In this document: positions 1 to 7,606 of the stretch, one piece after another
Numbering within the stretch: position 1 is the first letter of the stretch
How the letters are laid out: each line of letters starts with the position of its first letter
Assembly: GCA_004322045.1 (NCBI GenBank)
Contig: SCRN01000035.1
Location: forward strand, 1-52,613
Origin: Paraburkholderia sp.
GTDB taxonomy: Bacteria > Pseudomonadota > Gammaproteobacteria > Burkholderiales > Burkholderiaceae
DNA: 52,613 bases
Reading direction: 5' to 3'
Made by a program: the position numbers and the translations under genes
Notes under the pieces: model-generated
Seen by the model: only the letters and a program-made list of their open reading frames with translations
Told to the model about the DNA's origin: nothing
Databases searched by the model: none

Positions 1-673
1 CTTTCCAATAACGGCACTGCTCGGACATCTGCTGCCTCAGGTTGTCCGTCTGCATACGCATATGGTTTTCCAGTCCCGCCACGCGCTGAACCGCGCCGGT
101 CAATGCATCAAGGCGCTGCATTAGGTCCGCCGTCCGTTGGTCATGCTCGGCGCGCTCCCGCTCGAGTTGCTGCGTGAGTTCCCGCACCTGCGCCTCGGCT
201 GACGTTGCGCGCACGCCAACGGTTGTGCATTCGGCTTCATATCTCGCCAGGCGAGAGTAGGCGTCGCGCAATGCCATCTCCGAAACCTCCACGCGCAGGC
301 GAAGGTCCATCATTTCGTCGCTTCGCTCATCGACCGGCAGCGGGCCGTGGCTGGCCGCCGGGGGAGGCGCAATCGGCTCCCCAGCCTCGCGCACATTACG
401 CGACCACGGCTCCGGCAATCCTGCCTCCCGCGCGCGACGGATGGCTTTTGACCAAGTCAGCCCCGACGGTCGCCGGCGAATCCCAACCGCTGATAGCATC
501 CGTTCATAAAGCGTCTGGCCATACAACTGGCCGGTAGCGCGTGCGACGGCCGCGATAAACTGGTCGAGGAATTCGTTATTCGCGTGGTGAGGCGCAGTCT
601 CATTGGCGGACGTGGCCGCCGCAGCGATCGCGCGCCATTCGTCTGACGTAAAGGTAGTGGCCGGCCGACCCAT
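1..673 (-). CDS. Coiled-coil, putative DNA-binding protein (partial, runs off left edge)
   Basis: An open frame starts at an ATG at 671-673 and stays open to the window edge (about 224 residues visible). A weak AAGGGA ribosome site lies about 8 bases upstream. The N-terminal ~95 residues look globular and basic (MGRPATTFTSDEWRAIA..., then ...GIRRRPSGLTWSKAIRRAREAG). From about residue 115 the chain becomes heptad-like, rich in E/Q/R/L (for example TQQLERERAEHDQRTADL), which predicts a long coiled coil. This architecture resembles KfrA- or TnpT-like accessory proteins of plasmids and tyrosine-recombinase elements, but I cannot assign a family. The direct repeats just upstream could be its binding sites or the end of a mobile element. 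The frame is read directly; the function is inferred. Confidence 0.6.
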   Translation of the reverse strand, partial: MGRPATTFTSDEWRAIAAAATSANETAPHHANNEFLDQFIAAVARATGQLYGQTLYERMLSAVGIRRRPSGLTWSKAIRRAREAGLPEPWSRNVREAGEPIAPPPAASHGPLPVDERSDEMMDLRLRVEVSEMALRDAYSRLARYEAECTTVGVRATSAEAQVRELTQQLERERAEHDQRTADLMQRLDALTGAVQRVAGLENHMRMQTDNLRQQMSEQCRYWK

Positions 674-750
674 AGAGCGGTCCCTTGAACGAAACCTGGT
701 TTACTATACAAACCCACCTCGGTTTGGGTGACATCATCAAGTTTGTCCAC

Positions 751-860
751 GTAATTCGTGTCGAAACTCGCAGGTCGACGGCCTTCGCCGACGGAATTCG
801 TGTCGGAAATCGGGGTTGCGAACTCGAGACCGTCGACGCAATTTGTGTTGGAAATCGGAA
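751..860. repeat. Three direct repeats (core AATTYGTGTYGRAAAYTCG-like) upstream of the coiled-coil gene
   Basis: Three copies of a ~20-bp core lie in the same orientation at about 753-770 (AATTCGTGTCGAAACTCG), 795-813 (AATTCGTGTCGGAAATCGG) and 840-858 (AATTTGTGTTGGAAATCGG). They start 42 and 45 bp apart, close to four helical turns. The bases between them are GC-rich and only loosely alike (shared GTCGACG pieces). The spacing suits a protein-binding array, either an autoregulatory operator or a recombinase end. A CRISPR is unlikely because the repeats are short and degenerate and the spacers too few. Confidence 0.6.
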
Positions 861-1042
861 CCCGGAATTCCGCAACGATTTGTGAGGAATATCCGATACA
901 CATTACGTAGGCGCGCTGGCGGGAGGCGACCATTCCATCTACTTGGTCTCTACATCCAAAACGTTGATAATTGAGATTATGTCAAATATAGAAGCTATAC
1001 CGCCAACAGCCTGCGATGCATTCCGTTGGCCTTTCCCCGGTC
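861..1042. other. Non-coding gap between repeat array and Fic remnant
   Basis: Together with 674-750 this is the gene-poor stretch upstream of the coiled-coil gene. It is more AT-rich than the window average around 900-1010. A short inverted repeat, GGTTT-7 nt-AAACC, lies near 699-715, where a TATAGT-like -10 for the leftward gene could sit. I see no convincing gene or RNA. Confidence 0.4.
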
Positions 1043-1360
1043 TCAATGCGACGACGGAGGGCTGCCGGCCCCATGAACCGGACGCAGCCCCAACACCTCG
1101 AGATACACCACAAGCGATCGCAGCACAGACTCAGCAACTAGCGCCGTGATATCGCCGTAGTCGCCGCCAACACACGCGACGTCCAGCGCATCGTAGTAAG
1201 CGAGCCGATCTTCCTTCCGGATGATCGCGGGTGGGTAACCAAACTTCATCAATTCGAAGTTCAGCAGTAACCGTCCCGTTGTCGCTTTGTTAGCGTCGAT
1301 CGCCGTCAGCAGTGCAGCGGCTTGATTCAACATTTCTTTCTCAACGGGATGTTCATTATG
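1043..1360 (-). pseudogene. Fic/DOC-family protein remnant lacking the catalytic HPF motif
   Basis: The leftward frame reads HNEHPVEKE, then a scrambled stretch, then DANKATTGRLLLNFELMKFGYPPAIIRKEDRLAYYDALD. This is the C-terminal half of a Fic domain, where HPVEKAA...HPFxDGNGRT-x-RLLMNLEL..GYPP is expected. The catalytic His and the DGNGR phosphate-binding loop are not intact: the segment that should hold HPF has different residues of about the same length, consistent with local frameshifts or heavy divergence. No upstream Fic portion is visible before 1360. Fic proteins transfer AMP to target proteins and often act as toxins; this copy should be inactive. It sits next to a toxin-antitoxin pair in an accessory patch. 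Confidence 0.6.
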
Positions 1361-1647
1361 GCGAACTATATATCCTCAGATGGACGAAGTCCGCCCGCCC
1401 CTTCGCGTCCCGCTGGGGCTTGATAACGGGCGTCCGGCATTTATTTTGAAACTGGAGCAGCGATACGAAGCCCCAAGACTGCCCTATCGCTCACCACGGC
1501 TGATAGGGCGGGAGAACACTGCTTTCGCGTCGTCGATCTGCCTACACCTTGGTAGCGTCTGCAGCTCGAGCCGCGTCGAGAACTGAGAGCGTTTAGCGTA
1601 CGATTTTTTCCGAATTCTGAAGCCACCCCAGATTTCCTACTTTGAAA
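1361..1647. other. Intergenic stretch, no gene seen
   Basis: The sequence between the Fic remnant and the PIN toxin has only short unconvincing frames with no family resemblance and no good ribosome site. It may contain further decayed sequence of the accessory patch. Confidence 0.35.
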
Positions 1648-2067
1648 CTAACCTTTAAAAGGATTCAGCACGCGAGTGCCTGTGCCGGCGAAATCATCAA
1701 CATTTCTCGTCACCACCGTCAGATCGTGGATCAACGCGGTTGCCGCAATCAACTTGTCCAGCGCGTGCTCCGGGTGAAGGACGCGCAGACGCCCCCATAG
1801 CTGTCCCATCTCGCCGTCCAACGGGAGAACGTTTTGGCCAAACTCGCGCAGCACGCCATCGAGCCAGGTTTCAAGGCGCGTTGCCTGCGACTTGTCACCC
1901 CGATGGCGAATGATCTCGACGCCACGCCGCAACTCCCCAATCGTGACCACGGAGAGGTATAGATCCACATCATCCTGTGCAGCCTTGCGGAAGAAGGCCG
2001 CCACGCCCTTATCGGCCCGCTCTCGCTTTCGCACTTCGCTGATGACGTTGGTATCAACCAAATACAT
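1648..2067 (-). CDS. PIN-domain toxin, FitB/VapC-like ribonuclease
   Basis: A 139-aa PIN-domain protein, predicted to cleave RNA when freed from its antitoxin. The acidic residues of the PIN site are visible: LVDTNVISE near the start, the Glu of TIGELRRG, and the Asp of HALDKLIAATAL plus the later NVDDF. I chose the ATG at 2065-2067 because GAGG lies 8 bases upstream; an ATG six codons earlier (2085) is possible. The gene overlaps the end of the antitoxin gene by 14 bp, which implies translational coupling. The partner is a ribbon-helix-helix protein of the FitA kind, so FitB-like is the closer description. Confidence 0.85.
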   Translation of the reverse strand: MYLVDTNVISEVRKRERADKGVAAFFRKAAQDDVDLYLSVVTIGELRRGVEIIRHRGDKSQATRLETWLDGVLREFGQNVLPLDGEMGQLWGRLRVLHPEHALDKLIAATALIHDLTVVTRNVDDFAGTGTRVLNPFKG

Positions 2068-2287
2068 TCGCCGCCTCGCCGTCATCTACACGCGCGAAGT
2101 CGGCGTCATCCCCCACGTTCGGCATGGTCATCAAAACCTCCGCGAACGTCTTGCGTTGCGGCCGCCGGAGTGCCTTTGCCAAAATTTCGCGATGCTCCGC
2201 CTCCGCGCTACGGCCGTGCGCCGCTGCCCGTTCTCGCAGGCCCTGCACCAACGCCTCGTCTACGTTTCGAACCAGAAGATTTGCCAT
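2054..2287 (-). CDS. FitA-like ribbon-helix-helix antitoxin
   Basis: A 77-aa protein starting MANLLVRNVDEALVQGLRERAAAHGRSAEAEHREIL, a typical FitA/Arc-type ribbon-helix-helix: a basic beta strand, then two helices with the GRSAEAEHR signature. The C-terminal tail (residues ~45-77) would wrap and block the toxin. A longer in-frame start at 2365 exists, but it would place the operator inside the gene. The ATG at 2285-2287 lies just downstream of the palindromes, as expected for an autoregulated antitoxin. It is cotranscribed with the toxin. Confidence 0.85.
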   Translation of the reverse strand: MANLLVRNVDEALVQGLRERAAAHGRSAEAEHREILAKALRRPQRKTFAEVLMTMPNVGDDADFARVDDGEAANVFG

Positions 2288-2307
2288 GATCCGTTCCAAG
2301 CACTTGT

Positions 2308-2355
2308 TGCTATCAATGATAGCACTTAACTCGAAGATTGCAAGCATTGCTATCA
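2308..2355 (-). promoter_or_regulatory. FitAB-type operator: palindrome TGCTATCAATGATAGCA plus a third half-site
   Basis: A perfect 17-bp palindrome TGCTATCA-A-TGATAGCA lies at 2308-2324, 21 bp upstream of the antitoxin start. A further exact TGCTATCA half-site lies at 2348-2355. From memory, the gonococcal FitAB operator carries the same TGCTATCA / TGATAGCA half-sites with a longer spacer. Autorepression by the FitAB complex is therefore likely. Confidence 0.75.
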
Positions 2356-2595
2356 CGCATCGCAAAGCTGCCGACTTCGCTAGGGGAAGGCGGCAGGCGC
2401 TCCTGTCCAGAGTAACCCGCGCAAAGCCTCACCTCCTCGGAACGCCGTATCGATGCTTGAATGGTAAGTGAACGATTGACGCACTTGAACGAAAAGATTG
2501 ATGATTTATCGCCAGCGCGAACAAGTGCGCCGAAAGCACGACGGGCGTGTTGCGATGCTCCATCCCGCGGGCTCGGAGATATCAGGAGACACGTT

Positions 2596-3711
2596 ATGAG
2601 CGACACCGCATCGCCCCGACGCAAACGCACGCCGCGCTTCGTCGAGATCGCCGAGGCCGCAGGCGTGAGCCCGGCCACAGTCGATCGCGTTCTTAACGAG
2701 CGCGGCGGCGTATCGGCCGACATGCGCGCGCGCGTCGTCGCGGCGGCGCGCCAACTCGGCGTGCCGCGCGTACTGCCCGACACGCGGCACGGACTCGTGC
2801 ACATCGACGTATTGCTGCCCAAGAACGACACGCCATTCTTTCGGCGCATGAGGCAGGCACTGCAGCGCTCGATGCAGATGCTCGACAGGCGCATCGTGCT
2901 GCACCGTCAGATCCTCCCCGAGGATGACGATGACGTCATCACGCGTGCGATTCTCGAACCGCCGTATTCACGCGCGGGCCTCATCATCACGACGCACGAC
3001 ACGGCAAACGTTCGCGATGCGCTACGCACCGTGACGACCCGCGGCGAGTCCGTCGTCACCATGGTGACCGACATACCTGAGATTGGGCGCGTCCATTACG
3101 CCGGAATCGACAATGCTTGCGCCGGACGCACGGCAGGCTACTTCGTCGGGCGACTCGCGACGCGGCCCGGCCGAGTGCTGCTGCTCGGCAGCCGAAAAGA
3201 CTACCGCGCCCATCTCGAACGCGTCGTGGGATGCCGCTCGCAGTTGAGCGAATCGTTTCCGACGCTCGTCTGCGAAGAGGAAGGGGTGGAAACACTCGAC
3301 GATCCCGACCGGTGCCATCGCGCGGTTGCGCGGGCGCTCAAGCGCGGGGATCTCGTGGGCATCTACAACAGCGGATACGGATCGGCCGGCATCGAGGCCG
3401 CGCTACGGGCAGCGGGCGCGGCCGGCAAGGTCGTATGGGTCGGCCACGAAATGCTCGATCACCACAGGCAGTACATCGAACAGGGAACGATGGATATCGC
3501 GATCGATCAAGACCCGGACGGGCAGATCGTCTCCGTGCTGCAGCACGTGCTCAATGCGTGCGGGGAAGTGGACGCGCCCGCGCCGCCCGGGCCGGTTGAA
3601 TTCCGCATCTTCTGTTCGGCCAATGTAAGGCGTAGCCCTTATCTCGTCGAGGCTCCGGTCAGCCTACACGATGAAACCGACAACGCAGCCGTATCGGAGG
3701 AATCACCGTGA
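2596..3711 (+). CDS. LacI-family transcriptional regulator with sugar-binding domain
   Basis: A 371-aa repressor-type protein. The N-terminal helix-turn-helix is clear at about residues 14-60: FVEIAEAAGVSPATVDRVLNERGGVSADMRARVVAAARQLG. The rest is a periplasmic-binding-protein-like sensor domain (LVHIDVLLPKNDTPFFRRMRQAL...; YNSGYGSAGIEAALRAAG; final DQDPDGQIVSVLQHVL), as in regulators of sugar or polyol ABC uptake and catabolism. The start at 2596 has CAGGAG 7 bases upstream; the frame stays open further upstream without a better start. It faces an isomerase remnant and the mocDEF-like operon and probably controls them. An AAAACGTTTT LacI-type palindrome lies upstream of that operon. Confidence 0.85.
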   Translation: MSDTASPRRKRTPRFVEIAEAAGVSPATVDRVLNERGGVSADMRARVVAAARQLGVPRVLPDTRHGLVHIDVLLPKNDTPFFRRMRQALQRSMQMLDRRIVLHRQILPEDDDDVITRAILEPPYSRAGLIITTHDTANVRDALRTVTTRGESVVTMVTDIPEIGRVHYAGIDNACAGRTAGYFVGRLATRPGRVLLLGSRKDYRAHLERVVGCRSQLSESFPTLVCEEEGVETLDDPDRCHRAVARALKRGDLVGIYNSGYGSAGIEAALRAAGAAGKVVWVGHEMLDHHRQYIEQGTMDIAIDQDPDGQIVSVLQHVLNACGEVDAPAPPGPVEFRIFCSANVRRSPYLVEAPVSLHDETDNAAVSEESP

Positions 3712-3789
3712 TAGGCGGGCGCGCCATGATTCACCCCACCTTTGAACCGAGCGCTGCGGCATGTCGCCAACGCCTTTTCAATTCGACAA

Positions 3790-4050
3790 TCACCGGGTTT
3801 CGGCTGTTTCGAGTTCGCCCCACATCTCGCGAACCCAACTCATCATCATCAACGATTCAGACCAGCGATCGGTGGTATCGGTACCGTCGCGCCCAACGAT
3901 CGCATACGGCTGCGGCCCGAGCTCGCAGGTGCCATCGAATCCCGAGTTGGCGATCATCTCGACATTCTCCTCGAGCGAGCGCTCATAGCCATCGGTATGG
4001 CGGCGCTCCATCGCCCACAACGATTGCAACACCAGTAGCCGCTGTGCCAT
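3790..4050 (-). pseudogene. Sugar-phosphate isomerase/epimerase remnant (internal deletion)
   Basis: An 86-codon open frame with ribosome site AGGGAG. It reads [40 protein letters not shown], like the first strand and helix of an IolE/MocC-type TIM-barrel isomerase. It then passes straight into [33 protein letters not shown], like the C-terminal end of the same family. The expected central ~200 residues are missing, so the protein cannot form the barrel. It lies between a LacI regulator and a MocDEF-like operon, where an inositol/rhizopine isomerase would make sense. The family match is from memory of such sequences; the absence of a middle is read directly. Confidence 0.55.
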
Positions 4051-4126
4051 TCATGCTCCCTTCTTCGTTTCCGCGTATGCACGTTTGTTGACGACACCAT
4101 CGGCGGCATCCACCACAAGATGAATT

Positions 4127-4147
4127 CGCTTCACGCTTCACGCTTCA
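4127..4147. repeat. Three tandem copies of CGCTTCA across a stop codon
   Basis: CGCTTCA occurs three times in tandem and includes the stop codon of the reductase gene that ends at 4145. It is probably slippage-derived. No function is evident. Confidence 0.6.
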
Positions 4148-5377
4148 CAATAAGCTTTTGAGTTTCACGCCGAGATCGGCCAGTTCCGCGCGCCCGATCA
4201 CGGCTTCCCGGTCGACGAGCATTCGTGCCAGCTTCATCTCGCGCGCAAACGCCCCCGCCTGGCCTAGCCCGCTTGCGCCCACGAGGCGGCCGCCGCCGTC
4301 GAGATGGAAATGAATCTCGGCGTCATCGGCGATCGAGCGCACCACCGACTCCCGGCCCAACCCGGGCTCGCCGGCGACCTGCAATTGATAATCGAATTGA
4401 TCCGACCAGAACCACGGCAGCACCCGATACGGCTCACGCGCACCTAGCATATTGCGCGCTGCCAGTTGCGATTGGGTCTCGGCGTTGTGCCACGTTTCCT
4501 GACGGATACGGTGTGTGCCGAAGCGGCTGGGAAACACCGCGACATCACCCGCCGCGTAGACATTGCGCGCCGAGGTTTCCAGCGTTTCGCCCACGACGAT
4601 CCCCCGCCCCACGTCAAGGCCCGCAGCGCGCGCGAGCGCGTCCGCGGGTTCGATGCCGATGCCGACCACAACCGTATCCGCGTGCAACGCATCGCCGCTT
4701 TCCAGCCGCACGACGAGCGAGGCATCTTCGCCGGTCTCGATAGCGAGCGGCGCAGCGCCCAGCAACAGCCGTACCCCGTTGCGCTCGTGTAACGCACGCG
4801 CGCGAGCTGCGATCGGCTCGGGCACCGCGCGACCCATCAAACGCGATGCGCCCTCGATGACGGTCACGTCGCATTCGCGCATGCGAGCCGATGCGGCCAC
4901 CTCAAGTCCGATGAACCCGCCGCCGATCACGACGACGCGTGCGCCGGGCGTCAGGCGCTGTCTGATGCCGAGTGCGTCGTCGAGCGTGCGCAGACAATGA
5001 ACGCCTGCACTGTTCGCGCCGGGAATCGAAAGCCGCCGCGCATGTCCACCCGTGGCGAGCAGCAGTGCTTCATAGGCGATCGTTCGTCCGTCGTCGAGCC
5101 GCAGCACCTGCTCGCGCGGATCGAGCGCCTGTACCGTCGCGACAACGTGCTCTATGCCGTCTTCCTCCCAAGCCTCTCGTGGCCGCAATCGGCAATGCTC
5201 GGCTTCCCGCTGTGCAGTCAACAGATCCTTTGAAAGCGGCGGCCGCTCGTAGGGCATGTGAGGTTCGGCGCCGATGAGCGTGATGCGCCCTTGCCATCCC
5301 GCCTCGCGCAGCGTTTGTGCCGCACGTCCACCGACATGTCCCGCGCCGACAATGGCCATGCCCCGTTCGTCGGTCAT
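4145..5377 (-). CDS. Ferredoxin reductase of a MocDEF-like oxygenase system
   Basis: A 410-aa FAD/NAD(P)H oxidoreductase of the rhodocoxin/putidaredoxin-reductase type. It passes electrons from NAD(P)H to the Rieske ferredoxin encoded just upstream. The FAD-binding GxGxxG is at the N-terminus (MAIVGAGHVGGRAAQTLREAG), the NAD-binding repeat in the middle (VVIGGGFIGLEVAASAR), and the second FAD motif reads VYAAGDVAVF. Length is normal for the family. It follows the ferredoxin gene with a 4-bp gap, so the two are surely cotranscribed. It corresponds in position to rhizopine MocF, but many oxygenases use similar reductases. Confidence 0.85.
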   Translation of the reverse strand: MTDERGMAIVGAGHVGGRAAQTLREAGWQGRITLIGAEPHMPYERPPLSKDLLTAQREAEHCRLRPREAWEEDGIEHVVATVQALDPREQVLRLDDGRTIAYEALLLATGGHARRLSIPGANSAGVHCLRTLDDALGIRQRLTPGARVVVIGGGFIGLEVAASARMRECDVTVIEGASRLMGRAVPEPIAARARALHERNGVRLLLGAAPLAIETGEDASLVVRLESGDALHADTVVVGIGIEPADALARAAGLDVGRGIVVGETLETSARNVYAAGDVAVFPSRFGTHRIRQETWHNAETQSQLAARNMLGAREPYRVLPWFWSDQFDYQLQVAGEPGLGRESVVRSIADDAEIHFHLDGGGRLVGASGLGQAGAFAREMKLARMLVDREAVIGRAELADLGVKLKSLL

Positions 5378-5381
5378 CGCT

Positions 5382-5690
5382 TCAGATCTCGATCAGAATG
5401 CGGCCACCGTCCACCTTGGCCGGATAGGTCGCGAGCTTCTCGCACACCGGCGCGCCAAGCGGGCGCCCGTCGCGCACGTCGAAGCGGCCATTGTGTTTCG
5501 GGCATTCGATGACGTGGCCCATGACGAGGCCGTCGCAAAGATGCACTTGCTCATGGGTGCAAAGCCCGTCGCTGGCGTAGACCTGGTCCTCCACGCGATA
5601 GATGGCGAACGTGCGCCCGGCGTGGTCGAAGCGCGTCACGTCCTCGTCGTCGATTTCGTCGAAGGCGACGGTGTCTATCCATTGAGCCAT
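5382..5690 (-). CDS. MocE-type Rieske [2Fe-2S] ferredoxin
   Basis: A 102-aa soluble Rieske ferredoxin. The cluster ligands are present: C44-T-H46 and C63-P-K-H66, in CTHEQVHLCDGLVMGHVIECPKH. It should carry electrons from the neighbouring reductase to the desaturase-like oxygenase. It lies between them: 84 bp after the desaturase gene and 4 bp before the reductase gene. An AGGAGACACGAT-like ribosome site precedes the ATG at 5690. The resemblance to MocE is stronger than to the ferredoxins of ring-hydroxylating dioxygenases. Confidence 0.85.
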   Translation of the reverse strand: MAQWIDTVAFDEIDDEDVTRFDHAGRTFAIYRVEDQVYASDGLCTHEQVHLCDGLVMGHVIECPKHNGRFDVRDGRPLGAPVCEKLATYPAKVDGGRILIEI

Positions 5691-5774
5691 ATCGTGTCTC
5701 CTGTCGTTCTTGTCGAGCCGGGCAAATAACGGGGCAATCGCATCTCGGGGTCTTCGTCCCCTATGTACTTGCGC

Positions 5775-6851
5775 CTATGCTTGCGACGCTTTGGGGACTG
5801 GCCGCTTCACGTGGTACGACGGGTCGCGCCTCTGCCGCATCAGCGCCGGAATGATCTCGGCGTAAGCGGCCACAGTGCTCTGATAAGGCGGCGGCATATC
5901 GCCCTTGACGATCTCGTGCAAGCGCGCGAGTGCATGAAACGGCACCATCGGGAACATGTGATGTTCGATGTGGTAATTCATGTTCCAGTAAAGAAAACGA
6001 AATACCGGGTTCATGATTACGGTCCGGCAATTCGTGCGGTGATCGAGCACGTTCTCGGGCAGGCCGGCATGCTGAGTCAAACCAAAGTAAAGATAGAGCC
6101 ATGCGCCGTAAAGGCTGGGAAGCCCAATATAGAGAAGCGGGAGGATGGAGCGCGCTGCAACGCTCGTTGCGAGTACGACCGCATAGATGCCGAGCGTGAT
6201 GCGCGCCTCACGGACGATCTTCGGCCATTCCGATTGGGGCACGAACGTCTTCTCTTCGGCGCCGATATGGCCGAATGCATTCGACATCATCTTCGGCAAT
6301 TCTTTCGAAACGTGCTTGATCGCAAAGACGTTCAGCAGAAGCCCGGACCAATCGGTGGGCCGAGGCGCGGCGATTTCGGGATCTCGGCCAACGATCAGCG
6401 TATCGGTATGATGCCGTGCGTGGCTCCACCGCCAGACCGTTGCACGGCGAAAGACCTGAAATGACGCGAGTTGATAGAGAGCGTCGTTCATCCACCGGGT
6501 CTTGAATGCCGTGCCGTGCCCGCACTCGTGCCAGCGCGAATCCGCCGGGCTGCAGTAAAGCGTGCCGTAGACGAAGAAAGCGGGGATCGCCCAGAGCGAA
6601 TCGGCTCTCCATGCTAGCCACGCCAGCACACCGCTCGCCAGGATCGCTGCGTACCAGACGATCGTGTCGGCGACGGCGCGCGCGTCATTGCGCTGCATCA
6701 GCGACTTCATCGTTGCACGCGGCACCGGGCACTTGTACCAGAGCGCATTCACGAGCCCCGCCGCCTGCGCCGCGTCACCGGCGCCTCCGATCAGACGGTA
6801 AGCCTCGTGGCGCGCGTGTGCGTCGCGCTGCCAACTTTGCGTGTTCGACAC
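5775..6851 (-). CDS. Fatty-acid-desaturase-like membrane oxygenase (MocD-like)
   Basis: A 358-aa integral membrane di-iron enzyme. The three histidine boxes are intact: HECGH (108-112), HARHH (144-148) and HIEHH (294-298). Hydrophobic segments lie around residues 63-100 and 218-260. I chose the GTG at 6849-6851 because GAGGAG lies 6 bases upstream; an ATG 48 codons earlier gives a poorly conserved leader. Its partners, a MocE-type ferredoxin and a reductase, make it a MocD-like oxygenase. MocD acts in 3-O-methyl-scyllo-inosamine breakdown, so the substrate may be a methylated polyol rather than a lipid; a lipid desaturase role cannot be excluded. Confidence 0.8.
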   Translation of the reverse strand: MSNTQSWQRDAHARHEAYRLIGGAGDAAQAAGLVNALWYKCPVPRATMKSLMQRNDARAVADTIVWYAAILASGVLAWLAWRADSLWAIPAFFVYGTLYCSPADSRWHECGHGTAFKTRWMNDALYQLASFQVFRRATVWRWSHARHHTDTLIVGRDPEIAAPRPTDWSGLLLNVFAIKHVSKELPKMMSNAFGHIGAEEKTFVPQSEWPKIVREARITLGIYAVVLATSVAARSILPLLYIGLPSLYGAWLYLYFGLTQHAGLPENVLDHRTNCRTVIMNPVFRFLYWNMNYHIEHHMFPMVPFHALARLHEIVKGDMPPPYQSTVAAYAEIIPALMRQRRDPSYHVKRPVPKASQA

Positions 6852-7606
6852 CCCTGTCTCCTCGTTCGAGTCATCGCGCGCCCAATCGCAGCGCGCCAAT
6901 GCGTCAAACATATGCGTGTCGGTCCCAGCCCTCAACGGAAACATTGATGAAATTTCGTCAACGCACAGCATTCCTGGCAACGGTCCGGTGCTCACCGCCG
7001 TTGGTGGGCGCGTTTCGCGGAGATGGACGGATCCGCTCTACCGCCACTACGCCCCACCCTTACCCGCACACCACACACCTATGACAACCCGCGAGTGCGA
7101 AGAGACGACCGATAAGCCGAACCGAACGGAGCAGCATGCCTGTGATGCCTAGATTCGACTTCCGCAGAGGGTGAAAACGTTTTTTCTGTCCTTAATGGCG
7201 AAAAACCATCACGTCCTTGTCCGCTCGTCCCGTTTTCTAATCTCGCTAATGATGAATGGCCGCCCGGCCCTTATTCGCCCCCTACCAGATCTGCTAGGTG
7301 GCGAAATGGAACCGCGTCGCCAATACTTAACGTACCAATTTTAATTAAAGAAAAAACGCACGAGCCTAGGGCCGGGCCGTTTAACGCCGGTATTCGCCCA
7401 AACAACGCCAGTCACAGCGGCGCCAACAGACACCATTATCGCGACGTGTAAAAAATAAGCGCTGACCGGGGACATCGTCACTCCGGGCGCTACGCTGTCT
7501 GTCACCAAATGCAACGCGCAGGCAGCATGGCGTAGAAATCTGGCGATTTCATTGCCCGCTCAGACCTTTGGGCGCGCAAACCCACTGAACCACTCAGGAG
7601 GCCATC
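6852..7606. other. 755-bp intergenic region, AT-richer, between divergent operons
   Basis: It separates the leftward oxygenase operon from the rightward unknown gene at 7607. It contains a LacI-type palindrome (7174-7183) and an AT-rich block with TTTAATTAAA at 7340-7349 that could hold a promoter. The base composition is more AT-rich at 7160-7350 than in flanking genes. I see no convincing gene. Confidence 0.5.
7172..7185. promoter_or_regulatory. LacI-type operator candidate around AAAACGTTTT
   Basis: TGAAAACGTTTTTT contains the perfect palindrome AAAACGTTTT with the central CG step bent by LacI-family proteins. It lies ~320 bp upstream of the desaturase start and is the only such site noticed there. 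It may be the target of the LacI-family protein at 2596-3711 (inference). Confidence 0.35.

Noticed and set aside
751-860. CRISPR array
   Set aside because: Repeats are ~20 bp, degenerate, only three, with ~23-bp intervals and no cas genes.
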